A program made the translations under genes and the position numbers. Shown here piece by piece: positions 19,343-27,827 of a DNA stretch of 64,000 nt (the first letter of the stretch is position 1; each line of letters starts with the position of its first letter). The DNA comes from Tautonia sociabilis (lineage in GTDB: Bacteria > Planctomycetota > Planctomycetia > Isosphaerales > Isosphaeraceae): contig NZ_RYZH01000010.1 in NCBI RefSeq assembly GCF_003977685.1, forward strand, positions 1-64,000, written 5' to 3'. The notes under the pieces were generated by a model, which was not told the DNA's origin, searched no databases, and saw only the letters and a list, made by a program, of their open reading frames with translations.

Positions 19343-20290
19343 ATGACGATGGAGACGATGGCACCGCCCGCGTCGAGGGCGACCCAGATCGCCTGGCCCC
19401 CCTTGCTCTGGATCGGTGCCCTGCACCTGGGAGCCCTGCTCGCGTTTTATCCAGGGTTCTTCTCGTGGACAGCCGTGGCCGTCTGCGTGCTGCTGCACTG
19501 GCTGTCGGGAGGGATCGGGATCTGCATGACGTACCACCGCTTGCTGACGCACCGCAGCTTCGCGGTGCGGCCCAAGTGGCTGGAGTACGTGTTGACGGCG
19601 ATCGGCTGCACCGCCTCGGAAGGCGGGCCGATCCACTGGGTGGCCGATCACCGCAGGCACCACGCCCACTCCGACGACGAGGCGGACGTCCACAGTCCGC
19701 TGCACGGCGGGTTCGCCTGGGCGCATATGTTCTGGTGGATGACGCCGGATATCACCTCGGAGCACACGCCGGCCTATCACGCTCGATGGGCGCCGGACTT
19801 GGTGAAGGATCCGGTGCACGTCTGGTTCGACCGCTGGCACATCCTCTTTCCGCTGGCCTCGGCGGCGATTCTGTATGCGATCGGAGGGATGCCGTTCCTG
19901 GTGTGGGGGTTCTTCGTGCGGTCGGTCCTGGTGCTGCACACGACCTGGCTGGTGAACTCGGCCACTCACGTGTGGGGCTACCGATCGCACGAGACGAGGG
20001 ACTCGTCGACCAACCTCTGGTGGGTCGCGCTGCTGACCTACGGCGAGGGGTGGCACAACAATCACCACGCCTTCCAGACCTCGGCCCGGCACGGGCTGCG
20101 GTGGTGGGAGGTCGACCTGACCTACGTGGCGATCAAGCTGATGTCGTGGGTCGGGATGGCGCACTCGATCAAGCTGCCGAAGCTCCGGGCGGCTGGGTCG
20201 GCGAAGGGGACCGATCGGGAGCAGGTGGCCCGGGTGGCTCGGAAGCGGAGGAGGCGCAAGCCGAAGCCGGCGCTGGGCGCGGCGAAGTGA
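19343..20290 (+). CDS. Acyl-CoA/acyl-lipid delta-9 fatty acid desaturase
   Basis: 315 residues, integral membrane di-iron enzyme that inserts a cis double bond into saturated acyl chains. The three His boxes are present: HRLLTHR (about 72-78), HRRHHAH (about 107-113) and HNNHH (about 240-244), arranged as in Ole1/DesC proteins. Four hydrophobic helices surround them. The tail is rich in Arg/Lys (KRRRRKPKP). Start ATG at 19343 with AAAGGA upstream. The 240 bp before it hold a T8 run (19161-19168) but no convincing terminator stem. Whether the substrate is acyl-CoA or lipid-bound is not decidable from sequence alone. Confidence 0.92.
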   Translation: MTMETMAPPASRATQIAWPPLLWIGALHLGALLAFYPGFFSWTAVAVCVLLHWLSGGIGICMTYHRLLTHRSFAVRPKWLEYVLTAIGCTASEGGPIHWVADHRRHHAHSDDEADVHSPLHGGFAWAHMFWWMTPDITSEHTPAYHARWAPDLVKDPVHVWFDRWHILFPLASAAILYAIGGMPFLVWGFFVRSVLVLHTTWLVNSATHVWGYRSHETRDSSTNLWWVALLTYGEGWHNNHHAFQTSARHGLRWWEVDLTYVAIKLMSWVGMAHSIKLPKLRAAGSAKGTDREQVARVARKRRRRKPKPALGAAK

Positions 20291-20350
20291 GCCCTTGGCC
20301 CGACGAGGTCGACGATCGGCGCTCGGGCGATCGGCTCGGGTCGAATCCTC

Positions 20351-20380
20351 TTGCATCGGGATCCGGCCCGAGGGGATGAT
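20351..20380 (+). promoter_or_regulatory. Promoter of tRNA-Ile(CAU)
   Basis: TTGCAT (20351-20356), 18-bp spacer, GATGAT (20375-20380). The start point would fall near 20387, leaving a leader of about six bases. The same TTGCAT -35 precedes the second initiator tRNA. Confidence 0.45.
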
Positions 20381-20392
20381 AGCCCCCACACG

Positions 20393-20744
20393 GCGGCTCT
20401 AGCTCAACGGCAGAGCAGGGGACTCATCAATGCACGAAGGTGGCGCCGGGGGGCGACCCTCGGTCGCGAACCGGGTGAATTGCGGGGAACCTAAACCGGG
20501 CCGGGGGGAGCGATCCCTGGCGGCCCGGCATGGCAATCCGCAGCCAAGCCTGGTCGGGCATCGGTGGCCAGGACGGTTCAGAGACTAGCGGGGTGAGTCC
20601 CAACAATAATCCCCGCCTCGAGCGCCCGGCCTCCCCCCGGGGCATCAATCAGTCCCGTCGGGGGAGGATGAGATAGTCCGAGCCCCGCGGAAACGCGGGG
20701 GCCCTCGAATCCCTTGGTTGCAGGTTCGAATCCTGCGAGCCGCA
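20393..20744 (+). tRNA. tRNA-Ile(CAU) interrupted by a group I intron
   Basis: Exon 1 is 20393-20427 and exon 2 is 20708-20744; joined they give a complete 72-nt cloverleaf. Acceptor GCGGCTC pairs perfectly with GAGCCGC, D stem GCTC/GAGC, anticodon stem GGGGA/TCCCT, loop CTCATAA (anticodon CAU), T arm GCAGG-TTCGAAT-CCTGC, discriminator A, no encoded CCA. The anticodon arm GACTCATAATCCCTTG resembles the minor isoleucine tRNA rather than elongator tRNA-Met, so C34 should be modified to lysidine by TilS to read AUA. The intron splits the anticodon loop directly after the anticodon. Isotype Ile versus Met rests on similarity only. Confidence 0.9.
20428..20707 (+). ncRNA. Group I self-splicing intron (IC3-like) in the anticodon loop
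   Basis: 280 nt, no ORF. P1: exon bases U-C-A-U (20424-20427) pair with GUGG (20440-20443), leaving the required U-G wobble at the 5' splice site. Conserved core: the P/J3-4 region GAACCTAAA (20487-20495), the Q region GCAGCCAAGCC (20540-20550), the R region CAGAGACTAG (20579-20588) and the S region GAUAGUCC (20672-20679). GACUA (20583-20587) and UAGUC (20674-20678) form P7. P9 is CCCCGCG-GAAA-CGCGGGG (20683-20700). The last base is G (20707), the omega-G. The core closely matches the Azoarcus tRNA-Ile intron. Confidence 0.92.
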
Positions 20745-20831
20745 CTCGCGACGAGTCGAGACGACACGTCTCGATCCGATCTGAGCCGGGCCCCGGACCC
20801 GGTCATCCCCCGGCTTCTCCGCCCCCTCGGC

Positions 20832-22883
20832 ATGATGACCGGCTATCCCCTCGCCGATCCCCCCCCCGACATCGATTCCTTCCCGGTGGACCGAGCCGAG
20901 GCGGCCCGGGGGCGTCCTCCCGGTCCTGCTCGGACGCGGTGGTATCAGCTCGTCGCGCTGGCGGTGATGCTGGGCGGGCACGGCATGCTTTGCGTGGCGA
21001 TGCTCGGGGGCTGGTCGCAGATCATCAGCACCTGGCCGGTGCCGATGCACGACCACCCGATGCACTTCCACAACGCCATCGTGACGCGGTCGTTCCTCAA
21101 CCAGAACGGCACGACGGCGGGATACGACCCGTACTTCATGTCGGGCTACGCCAAGAGCGTCGTCTCGGACCCGTCCGGGACGCTGATCGAGGTGTGGGTC
21201 GCCCTCTTCGGCGGGGACAACCCGGCCCGGGCCTACAAGCTCTTGCTGCTGCTGGCGATGGCGATGGCCCCGGTCCTGGTGGCGCTGGCGATCCTCCGAT
21301 GGGGGGGGAACGGGGACGCGGCCTGCTTCGGGACGGGGCTGTTCCTCGTCTATCTGTGGACGGACTTCCCCCTGTCCTACGCCGGCCTGGGGATGATCTC
21401 GTTCTTCCTGGTGGTGCCGCTCGGGGTGCTGGTCCTCTCCCTGGTGGAACGATACCTGGCTCGGGGGGGCCTCCTGCGCTGGCTGCTCGGCGTGACCGGC
21501 GGCTGCCTGCTGCTGCTGGTCCACCCGCTTTGCGTCCTGACGGTGGCCCCGGCGATCCTGGCGAGTACTGCGTGGATGATCCGGGCTCGGAACCGGATGG
21601 ACCCGAAGCCGGGGTGGTCGAGGCACCTCGGCCTGTGGCTGATGCCTCCGATCGTGCTGGCCGCCAACGCCTTCTGGTGGCTTCCGGCGGTGTCGCTGAG
21701 GGAAACGAGGGATCCGAGGGGGCTGGGGTTCTACCACACGGAGCCGGTCTGGCAGCGGCTCGGGCAGATTCTGGGGCTCGTCGAGCCGGTGCAGGGCCCG
21801 ATCCAGGCGGTCTTGCTGGCCGGGGCGGCGGTGGGGCTGGCGGCGATGGGGGGGAAGCGGCGGTCGTCGGCCGTCGCGCTGGGAGTGTTCGTGGGCGCGG
21901 CGTTCTTCTGGGGATATCTGGCCGGGGCGTTCCGGCAGTTCGACCCGATGGAGCCGGGGCGGAACACGTTCGCGCTTTATACCGGGGCGGCGGTGGCGGC
22001 GGGGATCGGCTGGTCGTCGGTTCGAGCCCGATTGCGGTCGTCGCCCGGGAGGTTGGACCGCTGGGCGGCGGTCGGCCTGATGCTGGTGGGGATCCGGCTG
22101 TTCGCGCCGGCGATGCTGGGGGGAATCAGCGCCCGGGTCGGCCGGGACGCGGTCCCCAGGGTGCGCTGGGAGGTCGGCGAGCCTCCCCAAGTGCGGTTCT
22201 GGTCGCCGACGGGGACGCCTCCCGAGCTGGCGAGCACTCCGAGGGAAGACCAGCGCTGGATTGTCGACCAGGTGAAGGAGCACTTCGGGCCGGGGGACCG
22301 CATCTTCTACGAGGAGGGCGGAAGGGCGACCGAAGGGCTGGTCGATCCGTTCGGAGGGAGACGGTTCGGGGGACTGCTGCCGACCCTGGCGGGGGTGGAG
22401 GTCGTGGGGGGGCCGTTCCTGCACGTTCCCGTGCGGGAGAATCACACCCAGTTCGGCATGGGGCGCCTCTGCGGGGAGGAGCGCTGGGGGCGGGAGGAGT
22501 TCGAGCGGTACGCCCGGCTCTACGGGCCGGAGGGGATCGTCTGCTGGTCACCGTTGGCGAGGCAGGTGGTCCGGGAGAACCCGGATCGGTTCGAGATCCT
22601 CGTCGAGCGGGGGCCGATGATCATCGCGAAGGTCCTGGGGTTCGAGGGGGACGCGATCCGGGGGGACGCGGAGGTGGAGGCGACGGCCGGCCGGCTGGAG
22701 GTGCGGCCGATCGCCGCTGACGTTGACGGGATGATCGTGCTGCGGTATCACTCGGTGCCGGGGCTTCGGAGCGATCCTCCGGGGCTCTTGCGGGCGGTCG
22801 AGGAACCCGGCGACCCGGTCCCGTTCATCGGCCTGGCCTCCCCGGAGGGGCCGGTGACGATCGAGTGGGACGCCACGCCCTGA
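20832..22883 (+). CDS. Large polytopic membrane protein, glycosyltransferase-like
   Basis: 683 residues from ATG at 20832 (MMTGYPLADPPPD); no ribosome site, and the frame is open back into the tRNA, so the start is the first plausible Met. About ten hydrophobic helices (for example LVALAVMLGGHGMLCVAML, LLLLLAMAMAPVLVALAIL, LLGVTGGCLLLLVHPLCVLTV, VALGVFVGAAFFWGYLAGAF), then a soluble C-terminal domain (about 450-683). An extracytoplasmic loop after TM1 has MHDHPMHFHNAIVTRSFL and YDPYFMSGYAKS, an arrangement like the first loop of GT-C glycosyltransferases. No firm family. Probably works with the next gene (95 bp downstream) in polysaccharide or glycolipid assembly. Confidence 0.75.
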   Translation: MMTGYPLADPPPDIDSFPVDRAEAARGRPPGPARTRWYQLVALAVMLGGHGMLCVAMLGGWSQIISTWPVPMHDHPMHFHNAIVTRSFLNQNGTTAGYDPYFMSGYAKSVVSDPSGTLIEVWVALFGGDNPARAYKLLLLLAMAMAPVLVALAILRWGGNGDAACFGTGLFLVYLWTDFPLSYAGLGMISFFLVVPLGVLVLSLVERYLARGGLLRWLLGVTGGCLLLLVHPLCVLTVAPAILASTAWMIRARNRMDPKPGWSRHLGLWLMPPIVLAANAFWWLPAVSLRETRDPRGLGFYHTEPVWQRLGQILGLVEPVQGPIQAVLLAGAAVGLAAMGGKRRSSAVALGVFVGAAFFWGYLAGAFRQFDPMEPGRNTFALYTGAAVAAGIGWSSVRARLRSSPGRLDRWAAVGLMLVGIRLFAPAMLGGISARVGRDAVPRVRWEVGEPPQVRFWSPTGTPPELASTPREDQRWIVDQVKEHFGPGDRIFYEEGGRATEGLVDPFGGRRFGGLLPTLAGVEVVGGPFLHVPVRENHTQFGMGRLCGEERWGREEFERYARLYGPEGIVCWSPLARQVVRENPDRFEILVERGPMIIAKVLGFEGDAIRGDAEVEATAGRLEVRPIAADVDGMIVLRYHSVPGLRSDPPGLLRAVEEPGDPVPFIGLASPEGPVTIEWDATP

Positions 22884-22978
22884 GCGCGGGTCGGGGACTC
22901 CCGGGACGCCTCGACTCAGGCCGGGACGGACTGATCCGCCGACCGAGCCCCAGGCCATCTCCAAGGAAGGAGTCTGCC

Positions 22979-24361
22979 GTGCCGCCCGCGCCACCGTCGG
23001 GGGCCCCGAGCCTCGACACCGACCGCCAGAGCCGACGGGCCGTCTGGATCGCGCTGGCCGTGGTGATCCTCTGCGCCGCGGGGGTCTACTCCCTGAAGGC
23101 GGCCGAGGAGCGCAGCGCGATCATCCGATGGCTGCACCAGGTGGAAGAGCTGCAGCAGGGGGTGAACATCTGGGACAAGTACATGTTCCCGAACCCCCCG
23201 ATCTTCCCGCTGACGCTCTATCCGCTGACGGCGATGCCCCCGCTGGCGGCGTCCTTGGTGTGGTATTTCCTCAAGGCGGGGCTGACGGTCCTCTCGGTCA
23301 TCTTCTGCTTCCGGATGGCCCGGGGACCGGGGGACCAGCGTCCCGTGCCGGCCTGGGCGCAGTTCCTGGTGATCCTGCTGAGCTTCCGGCCAATCCTCAG
23401 CGACCTGCACCACGGCAACAACAACCTGATCATCCTCTTCCTGATCGTCGGCGCCCTGTACGCCTGGCGTCGGGGATACGACGTGCTGGCGGGGCTCTCG
23501 CTGGGGCTGGCCATCGCGTACAAGGTGACGCCGGCGCTGTTCGTGCCGTACTTCCTGTACAAGCGGTCGTACCGGACGGCCGGGGCGAGCCTGCTGGGGC
23601 TGGGGCTGTTCCTCCTGGTCGTGCCGAGCCTCGTGCTGGGACCCGAGTTCAACGGCGAATGCCTGCACATGTGGTGGCACCGCATGTTGCGTCCGTTCGT
23701 GGTCGAGCACGAGGTCGGAGAGCTGGAGATCAACCAGTCGATGGCCGGGGTCCTGATGCGCTACTTCACCGAGCAGCGCACGGGAGAAGGACGGTACATG
23801 ACCATGTTCTCCGGCCTGCACTTCTACGCGATGAATCCGGACGTGGTGGTGTACGCGATCAAGGCGCTGGCCGTGGGGATGGTCGGGCTGCTCGCGCTGC
23901 TCTGCCGGACGAACGCGAAGCGTCGGGACGACCCAAGGCTGCTCGGGGAGTTCAGCCTGGTCGTGCTGACGATGCTGATCGTCTCGGAGCGAAGCTGGAA
24001 GCACCACTACGTGACGGTCCTCCTGCCCTACACGTTCCTGATCTTCCGGCTCTGGGCGTATCCGGTGGGGCCGAAACTCCGCAACGCGCTGGCGGCCTGC
24101 GTGGGCCTCTCGGCGCTGCTGATGCTGACCACCTCGAGCGAGGTTGGCGGCCTGTTCCGAGACGGCACCGGGCACAAGCTGGCGCTGTACTACGGGATGT
24201 TCTTCTGGTCGGGGGTCGCCCTCTACGTGGCGACCGCGCTGGTGGTGTGGCGGGAGCGCTCGTCCCCTCCGGTCGGGGAGGCCAACGACCGGCCGGGAAG
24301 CCCGCCGACTCCCCACCTGGCGATGGGGACCACCCGGACGATGAGCACGCCCTCTCCCTGA
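22979..24361 (+). CDS. GT87/DUF2029-like membrane glycosyltransferase
   Basis: 460 residues. The GTG at 22979 is chosen because AAGGAAGGAG precedes it by six bases. About ten TM helices with the pattern of polyprenyl-phosphate-mannose-dependent mannosyltransferases: TM1, a loop with MFPNPPIFPLTLYPLTAMPPL (the PP and small-residue loop typical of DUF2029), then FRPILSDLHHGNNNLIILFLIVGALYAWRRGYDVLAGLSLGLAIAYKVTPALF. GxxN and IAYKVTPAL are recurrent DUF2029 motifs. Such enzymes add a sugar from a lipid carrier on the outer face. Acceptor unknown. The tail after the last helix is disordered. Confidence 0.85.
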   Translation: MPPAPPSGAPSLDTDRQSRRAVWIALAVVILCAAGVYSLKAAEERSAIIRWLHQVEELQQGVNIWDKYMFPNPPIFPLTLYPLTAMPPLAASLVWYFLKAGLTVLSVIFCFRMARGPGDQRPVPAWAQFLVILLSFRPILSDLHHGNNNLIILFLIVGALYAWRRGYDVLAGLSLGLAIAYKVTPALFVPYFLYKRSYRTAGASLLGLGLFLLVVPSLVLGPEFNGECLHMWWHRMLRPFVVEHEVGELEINQSMAGVLMRYFTEQRTGEGRYMTMFSGLHFYAMNPDVVVYAIKALAVGMVGLLALLCRTNAKRRDDPRLLGEFSLVVLTMLIVSERSWKHHYVTVLLPYTFLIFRLWAYPVGPKLRNALAACVGLSALLMLTTSSEVGGLFRDGTGHKLALYYGMFFWSGVALYVATALVVWRERSSPPVGEANDRPGSPPTPHLAMGTTRTMSTPSP

Positions 24362-24436
24362 GCCGAGCGCCGGGCACCAGACCGCTCAAATGGCCGGCCC
24401 CGGAGACAAATCGCCCCCTGAATCGGAGGGGGTGGT

Positions 24437-24464
24437 TTGACTCCGGGGCCGGTTTCGCTATGAT
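24437..24464 (+). promoter_or_regulatory. Strong promoter abutting the first initiator tRNA
   Basis: TTGACT (24437-24442), 16-bp spacer, TATGAT (24459-24464). The start point is predicted at 24470-24471, the first or second base of the tRNA, so the transcript would be practically leaderless. Confidence 0.7.
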
Positions 24465-24469
24465 GTCCT

Positions 24470-24542
24470 TGCGGCGTGGAGCAGCGGTTAGCTCGCCAGG
24501 CTCATAACCTGGAGGTCGCAGGTTCGATTCCTGCCGCCGCAA
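24470..24542 (+). tRNA. Initiator tRNA-Met (fMet), copy 1, anticodon CAU
   Basis: 73 nt without CCA. Initiator traits: TGGAGCAG in the D region and an A11:U24 pair. The acceptor is TGCGGCG/CGCCGCA, so base 1 is U and can pair with A72, instead of the usual unpaired C1/A72. The anticodon stem is CCAGG/CCTGG: only two of the three conserved G:C pairs are present, the 29:41 pair being A:U. T arm GCAGG-TTCGATT-CCTGC. Followed by a terminator at 24612. Confidence 0.9.
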
Positions 24543-24611
24543 TTTTCAACTCGCTTGGCAGTTCCCATTCTGCCAGCCCTCGTCCCCTGCGACCGAACCG
24601 ATTCGGATGTC

Positions 24612-24638
24612 AAGGACCCCGGTAATTCCGGGGTCCTT
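24612..24638 (+). terminator. Terminator after the first initiator tRNA
   Basis: Perfect 11-bp stem AAGGACCCCGG / CCGGGGTCCTT with loop TAATT, followed by a T-containing run (CGCGTTTGCGCTTT). Confidence 0.85.
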
Positions 24639-24734
24639 CGCGTTTGCGCTTTCTCCCCTCGGCCCGAGCCAGGCCGGGTGAGGAACCGCCTGACCCCGGG
24701 GCCCCGGGCATTCGGAGATTGGGATCGATTCGGG

Positions 24735-24762
24735 TTGCATCCTCCCGGCATCCTGATAACAT
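24735..24762 (+). promoter_or_regulatory. Promoter abutting the second initiator tRNA
   Basis: TTGCAT (24735-24740), 16-bp spacer, TAACAT (24757-24762); predicted start point 24769, exactly tRNA base 1. Confidence 0.5.
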
Positions 24763-24768
24763 CGTCTT

Positions 24769-24841
24769 CGCGCCGTGGAGCAGCGGTTAGCTCGCCAGGC
24801 TCATAACCTGGAGGTCGTAGGTTCGATTCCTACCGGCGCAA
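24769..24841 (+). tRNA. Initiator tRNA-Met (fMet), copy 2, anticodon CAU
   Basis: 73 nt. Acceptor CGCGCCG/CGGCGCA leaves the classical C1/A72 mismatch needed for formylation. D and anticodon arms are identical to copy 1, including the A29:U41 pair. The T stem is GTAGG/CCTAC. A stem-loop (24863-24897) ends the transcript. Confidence 0.9.
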
Positions 24842-24862
24842 CTCTCGATCCCATCGCAACCC

Positions 24863-24900
24863 CGCCGAGGCCATCGGTCGATCGACCGGCCTCGGCGTTT
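24863..24900 (+). terminator. Terminator after the second initiator tRNA
   Basis: Ten-base stem CGCCGAGGCC (24863-24872) / GGCCTCGGCG (24888-24897), with an inner palindrome GGTCGATCGACC, followed by TTTCTGTTT. Confidence 0.85.
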
Positions 24901-25018
24901 CTGTTTGCCGAGCAGGGGGCGGCCCCGGAGGAGTGTCGCGGCGGGACCCGTCGCGACGAGGCCGGGATGGGATCGCCCCGGGCTCGGGCCCCGACGGGAG
25001 TCGGGAGGGAGGCGATCG

Positions 25019-27757
25019 ATGCGGGCGGCGATCTCCGGGTGGGCCCTGGCGTGGCTGCTGGTCGTCGGGGCGGAGGCGGAGGCGGCGGGGCCGAGCCAGG
25101 CCGGGAGGCTCTCGGCCCGATGGCTGGGGCAGGTGGGGACCGACCGAGTCGGCCGGGCGATGGTCCCGGGCCCGAACGGCGTGCAGGACATGGTGATCGA
25201 GCTGCGCGGTCTGCCGGCGAGCTCGGAGATCGTGCGAGCGGTCGTGCGGGGGTATGGCGGGGATATCTGGGGCTACCGGGATCCGGGAGGCCACTGGGCC
25301 GCGGAGCTGGAGCGGGAGACGGGCTCGGATCGCGCCCGGTTGCTGCTGGAGCCGCTGCACGAGGAGTCGGGGAGAGCGTTCCGGGTCGAGGTCGAGCTTC
25401 CCGGCGGCCGACTGCTGGAAACGACGGTGCGGGGGGGGACCGCGGACCCGATGGTCCGGATGCCCGAGGTGCAACTGGCGGCCCGATGGTTCGGTCCCGA
25501 CGGGTCGGATCGCACCAGCCCGGGGCCGAGCGTGGGCCCGGACGGCTTCCAGGACGTTCGGATCGACCTGGCTCGGCTGGACCCGGGGCCAAACGTCAAC
25601 GAGGTGACGATCCGGGTCGAGGGGGGACCGTCCTGGGCGTTCGGGCCGAACCCGGAGGGATTCGGCGACGCGAGCTTCGTCCGATCGGCGGAGGACCGCT
25701 CCCGGGCGATGCTCTTCCTGAGCCCGGAGGAGGGGATCCAGGGGCGCCGGGTTCGGATCGACCTGGCGTATGACAACAACACAAAAGACCGGACGGTGAT
25801 CGAGGCGGGGCCCTCGCCGACCGGGACGCCGGTGGCCGGTCGGACGCTGCCGAGGGTCGCCGAGGAGCAGGCCCGGGTACGCTGGCTCGGGCCGGACCGG
25901 GGAGGTTCGGGGGCGGTGGGGATCGGGGTCGAGCGCCGATCGGCCGGGAAGCCGAGGGCGGTCGTCCTGAGCGACGGCGTGGCGGGGTGCTGGGTCTTCG
26001 AGCGACCGGCGGGCCCGAGGGATCGACCGATCCCGTATGTCGGGGAGTCTCGACGGCGGCTGGACGTCGCCGAGGGGAGGGGACCGGGGACGCTGCTGCT
26101 CAGCTTCGAGCCGTACCGGAACCTGGACGGGGAGGAGATGACCCTCCGGTTCATCGAGGAGGACGGCCGGTCCTCCGTCGTCCGCTTCGAGGGGGGAGCG
26201 AGCGACCCGATCCGGAGGTATGAGGAGCCTCCCGCCCGCAAGGTCAGGGTCGAGCCGGGGGACGACCTGGCGAGGATCGCCGCGCAAGGGGGGACGATCA
26301 CGGTCGGCAAGGGAGTGTACCGCCTCGATCGGCCGCTCGATCTGAACGAGCCGACGCATCTGATCGCCGAGCCGGGGGCGGAGCTGCGCTTCCGGCAGGA
26401 CGACGGCGACGAGCCGTGGGGAGAGGCGGTCGCGATCCGAGGGAAGGGGAGAACGAGGATCGAGGGCCTGACGATCCGGTTCGATGGCCCGGTGCGATGG
26501 CACCAGGGAGCGGCCTGGGGAGGGGCGGTGGTCGGCGTCTCGAACCTGGGGAAGCGTCCCGGAGGGCCGGTCCACCTGGAGATGATCGGACTGGACGTGG
26601 AGGCTCCTCCGGCCTCGTCGGAGTGGGAGGAGGCGCCGAACTGCCTGAGGCTCGTCGACTCGGATTCGGGGGTCGTTCAGGGATGCTCGCTCAAGGGGGG
26701 CTCGATCGTCCTGTTCAACGGCCCCTGGCGGATCGAGGGGAACACCCACCGGGGGACACGGCCGGGGACGTTCTCGGGGGCGTTCCTGTCGGGGAGGCTG
26801 ACCCGGGACATCGCGATCGTTGACAACGAACTGAAGCCGGAGCCGAATTCGGGCAAGCTCTACCGATTCCTGGTGCTGGCGGATCGGGGAGTGAACGTCT
26901 CGGTGCGGGGGAACCGGGTGATCGGCGTCGGCGCCCGGGACGACGACGATCGTCCGCACCCGAACGCGCCCGAGGTGCTGCTCACGGAGTCGTACCTCGT
27001 GCGGTTCGAGGGGAGGCACTCGGGGATCTCGGACGACGGGCGGATCCTGGCGATCCCGGAGCCTCAGGGAGAGCACCCGGCGGTGGGAGAGGTCGTGGCG
27101 GTGCTCTCCGGACCGGAGGCGGGGCGATGGGCGGTGATCGACCAGGTGCTCGACCGGAACGTCGTGCTGCTGGACCGCCCGCTGCCAAAGGGGGACTACG
27201 ACGTGGCGATCACACCGGGATTCCTCGGAACGACGATCGAAGAGAACACGATCGACTGCCGGGGGAGCACGCAGGCCCACCCGATCGTGCTGACGGGGAA
27301 CCACTACGGAACCCGAGTGGCGGCGAACACCCTGCTCGGCGGCGCGAATGCCTTCCGGATCTCGGGTTACGTGTGCTCCCAGCCGATCCACTACGCCTGG
27401 ACCCACACCCCTCAGTTCGGCTTCGTGATCGAGCGGAACACGATCGAGGACTCGAGCGGGGGCGGCCTGATCGCGGTCCATCACGGCCCCAGGATGAAGA
27501 CGAACCGGGGTCGGGTCTATCTCTCGGGGTCGGTTTTGGATAATACCTTCCGGTGGACCGAGGACGGCCCGGCCAATGCCGGGCGGGAGCCGGTGGCGCT
27601 GACGGTCGGGATGGCCCCCTCGCTCGACGCGGGGGAGCTGGTCCTGACGACCGGGAGCAACGAGGCCCTCGATGCCCGAGGGCGGCCGCTCCGGGATCCG
27701 ATGCGGATCGTCGTCGGCACGGTGAACGGGAAACCGTACGGCCCCCCGCGCGAGTGA
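25019..27757 (+). CDS. Exported right-handed beta-helix protein
   Basis: 912 residues from ATG at 25019, with GGGAGGGAGG just upstream. Signal peptide MRAAISGWALAWLLVVGAEAEAAG, cleavage near 23. Residues 25-380 hold three repeats of a beta-sandwich module with the recurring pattern ARWLGQVGTDR, ARWFGPDGSDR and VRWLGPDRGGS, likely binding domains. Residues about 410-900 form a parallel beta-helix of the pectate-lyase type, with NxI/V turns (EGLTIRF, VQGCSLKGGS, IVDNELKPE, VRGNRVIG, IEENTIDCRG, VAANTLLGGANAF, IERNTIEDSSGGG). Possibly a polysaccharide lyase or epimerase; no catalytic residues assigned. It precedes the sialidase-like gene by 70 bp and may act with it. Confidence 0.8.
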   Translation: MRAAISGWALAWLLVVGAEAEAAGPSQAGRLSARWLGQVGTDRVGRAMVPGPNGVQDMVIELRGLPASSEIVRAVVRGYGGDIWGYRDPGGHWAAELERETGSDRARLLLEPLHEESGRAFRVEVELPGGRLLETTVRGGTADPMVRMPEVQLAARWFGPDGSDRTSPGPSVGPDGFQDVRIDLARLDPGPNVNEVTIRVEGGPSWAFGPNPEGFGDASFVRSAEDRSRAMLFLSPEEGIQGRRVRIDLAYDNNTKDRTVIEAGPSPTGTPVAGRTLPRVAEEQARVRWLGPDRGGSGAVGIGVERRSAGKPRAVVLSDGVAGCWVFERPAGPRDRPIPYVGESRRRLDVAEGRGPGTLLLSFEPYRNLDGEEMTLRFIEEDGRSSVVRFEGGASDPIRRYEEPPARKVRVEPGDDLARIAAQGGTITVGKGVYRLDRPLDLNEPTHLIAEPGAELRFRQDDGDEPWGEAVAIRGKGRTRIEGLTIRFDGPVRWHQGAAWGGAVVGVSNLGKRPGGPVHLEMIGLDVEAPPASSEWEEAPNCLRLVDSDSGVVQGCSLKGGSIVLFNGPWRIEGNTHRGTRPGTFSGAFLSGRLTRDIAIVDNELKPEPNSGKLYRFLVLADRGVNVSVRGNRVIGVGARDDDDRPHPNAPEVLLTESYLVRFEGRHSGISDDGRILAIPEPQGEHPAVGEVVAVLSGPEAGRWAVIDQVLDRNVVLLDRPLPKGDYDVAITPGFLGTTIEENTIDCRGSTQAHPIVLTGNHYGTRVAANTLLGGANAFRISGYVCSQPIHYAWTHTPQFGFVIERNTIEDSSGGGLIAVHHGPRMKTNRGRVYLSGSVLDNTFRWTEDGPANAGREPVALTVGMAPSLDAGELVLTTGSNEALDARGRPLRDPMRIVVGTVNGKPYGPPRE

Positions 27758-27827
27758 TCCTCGGCCCGAAGCCACCCGGCGCCGACCGGTTCGAGTGAGT
27801 GATCCCCCCGAGTCGAGGCATCGTGCG

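Noticed and set aside
20427..20648. Open frame inside the group I intron, possible homing endonuclease
   Set aside because: 73 codons, antisense to the intron, no LAGLIDADG, GIY-YIG or HNH motif; the intron has no ORF.
20718..20831. Extended N-terminus of the 683-residue membrane protein starting inside the tRNA
   Set aside because: It would overlap the tRNA 3' exon; the Met at 20832 is the first start after the tRNA.
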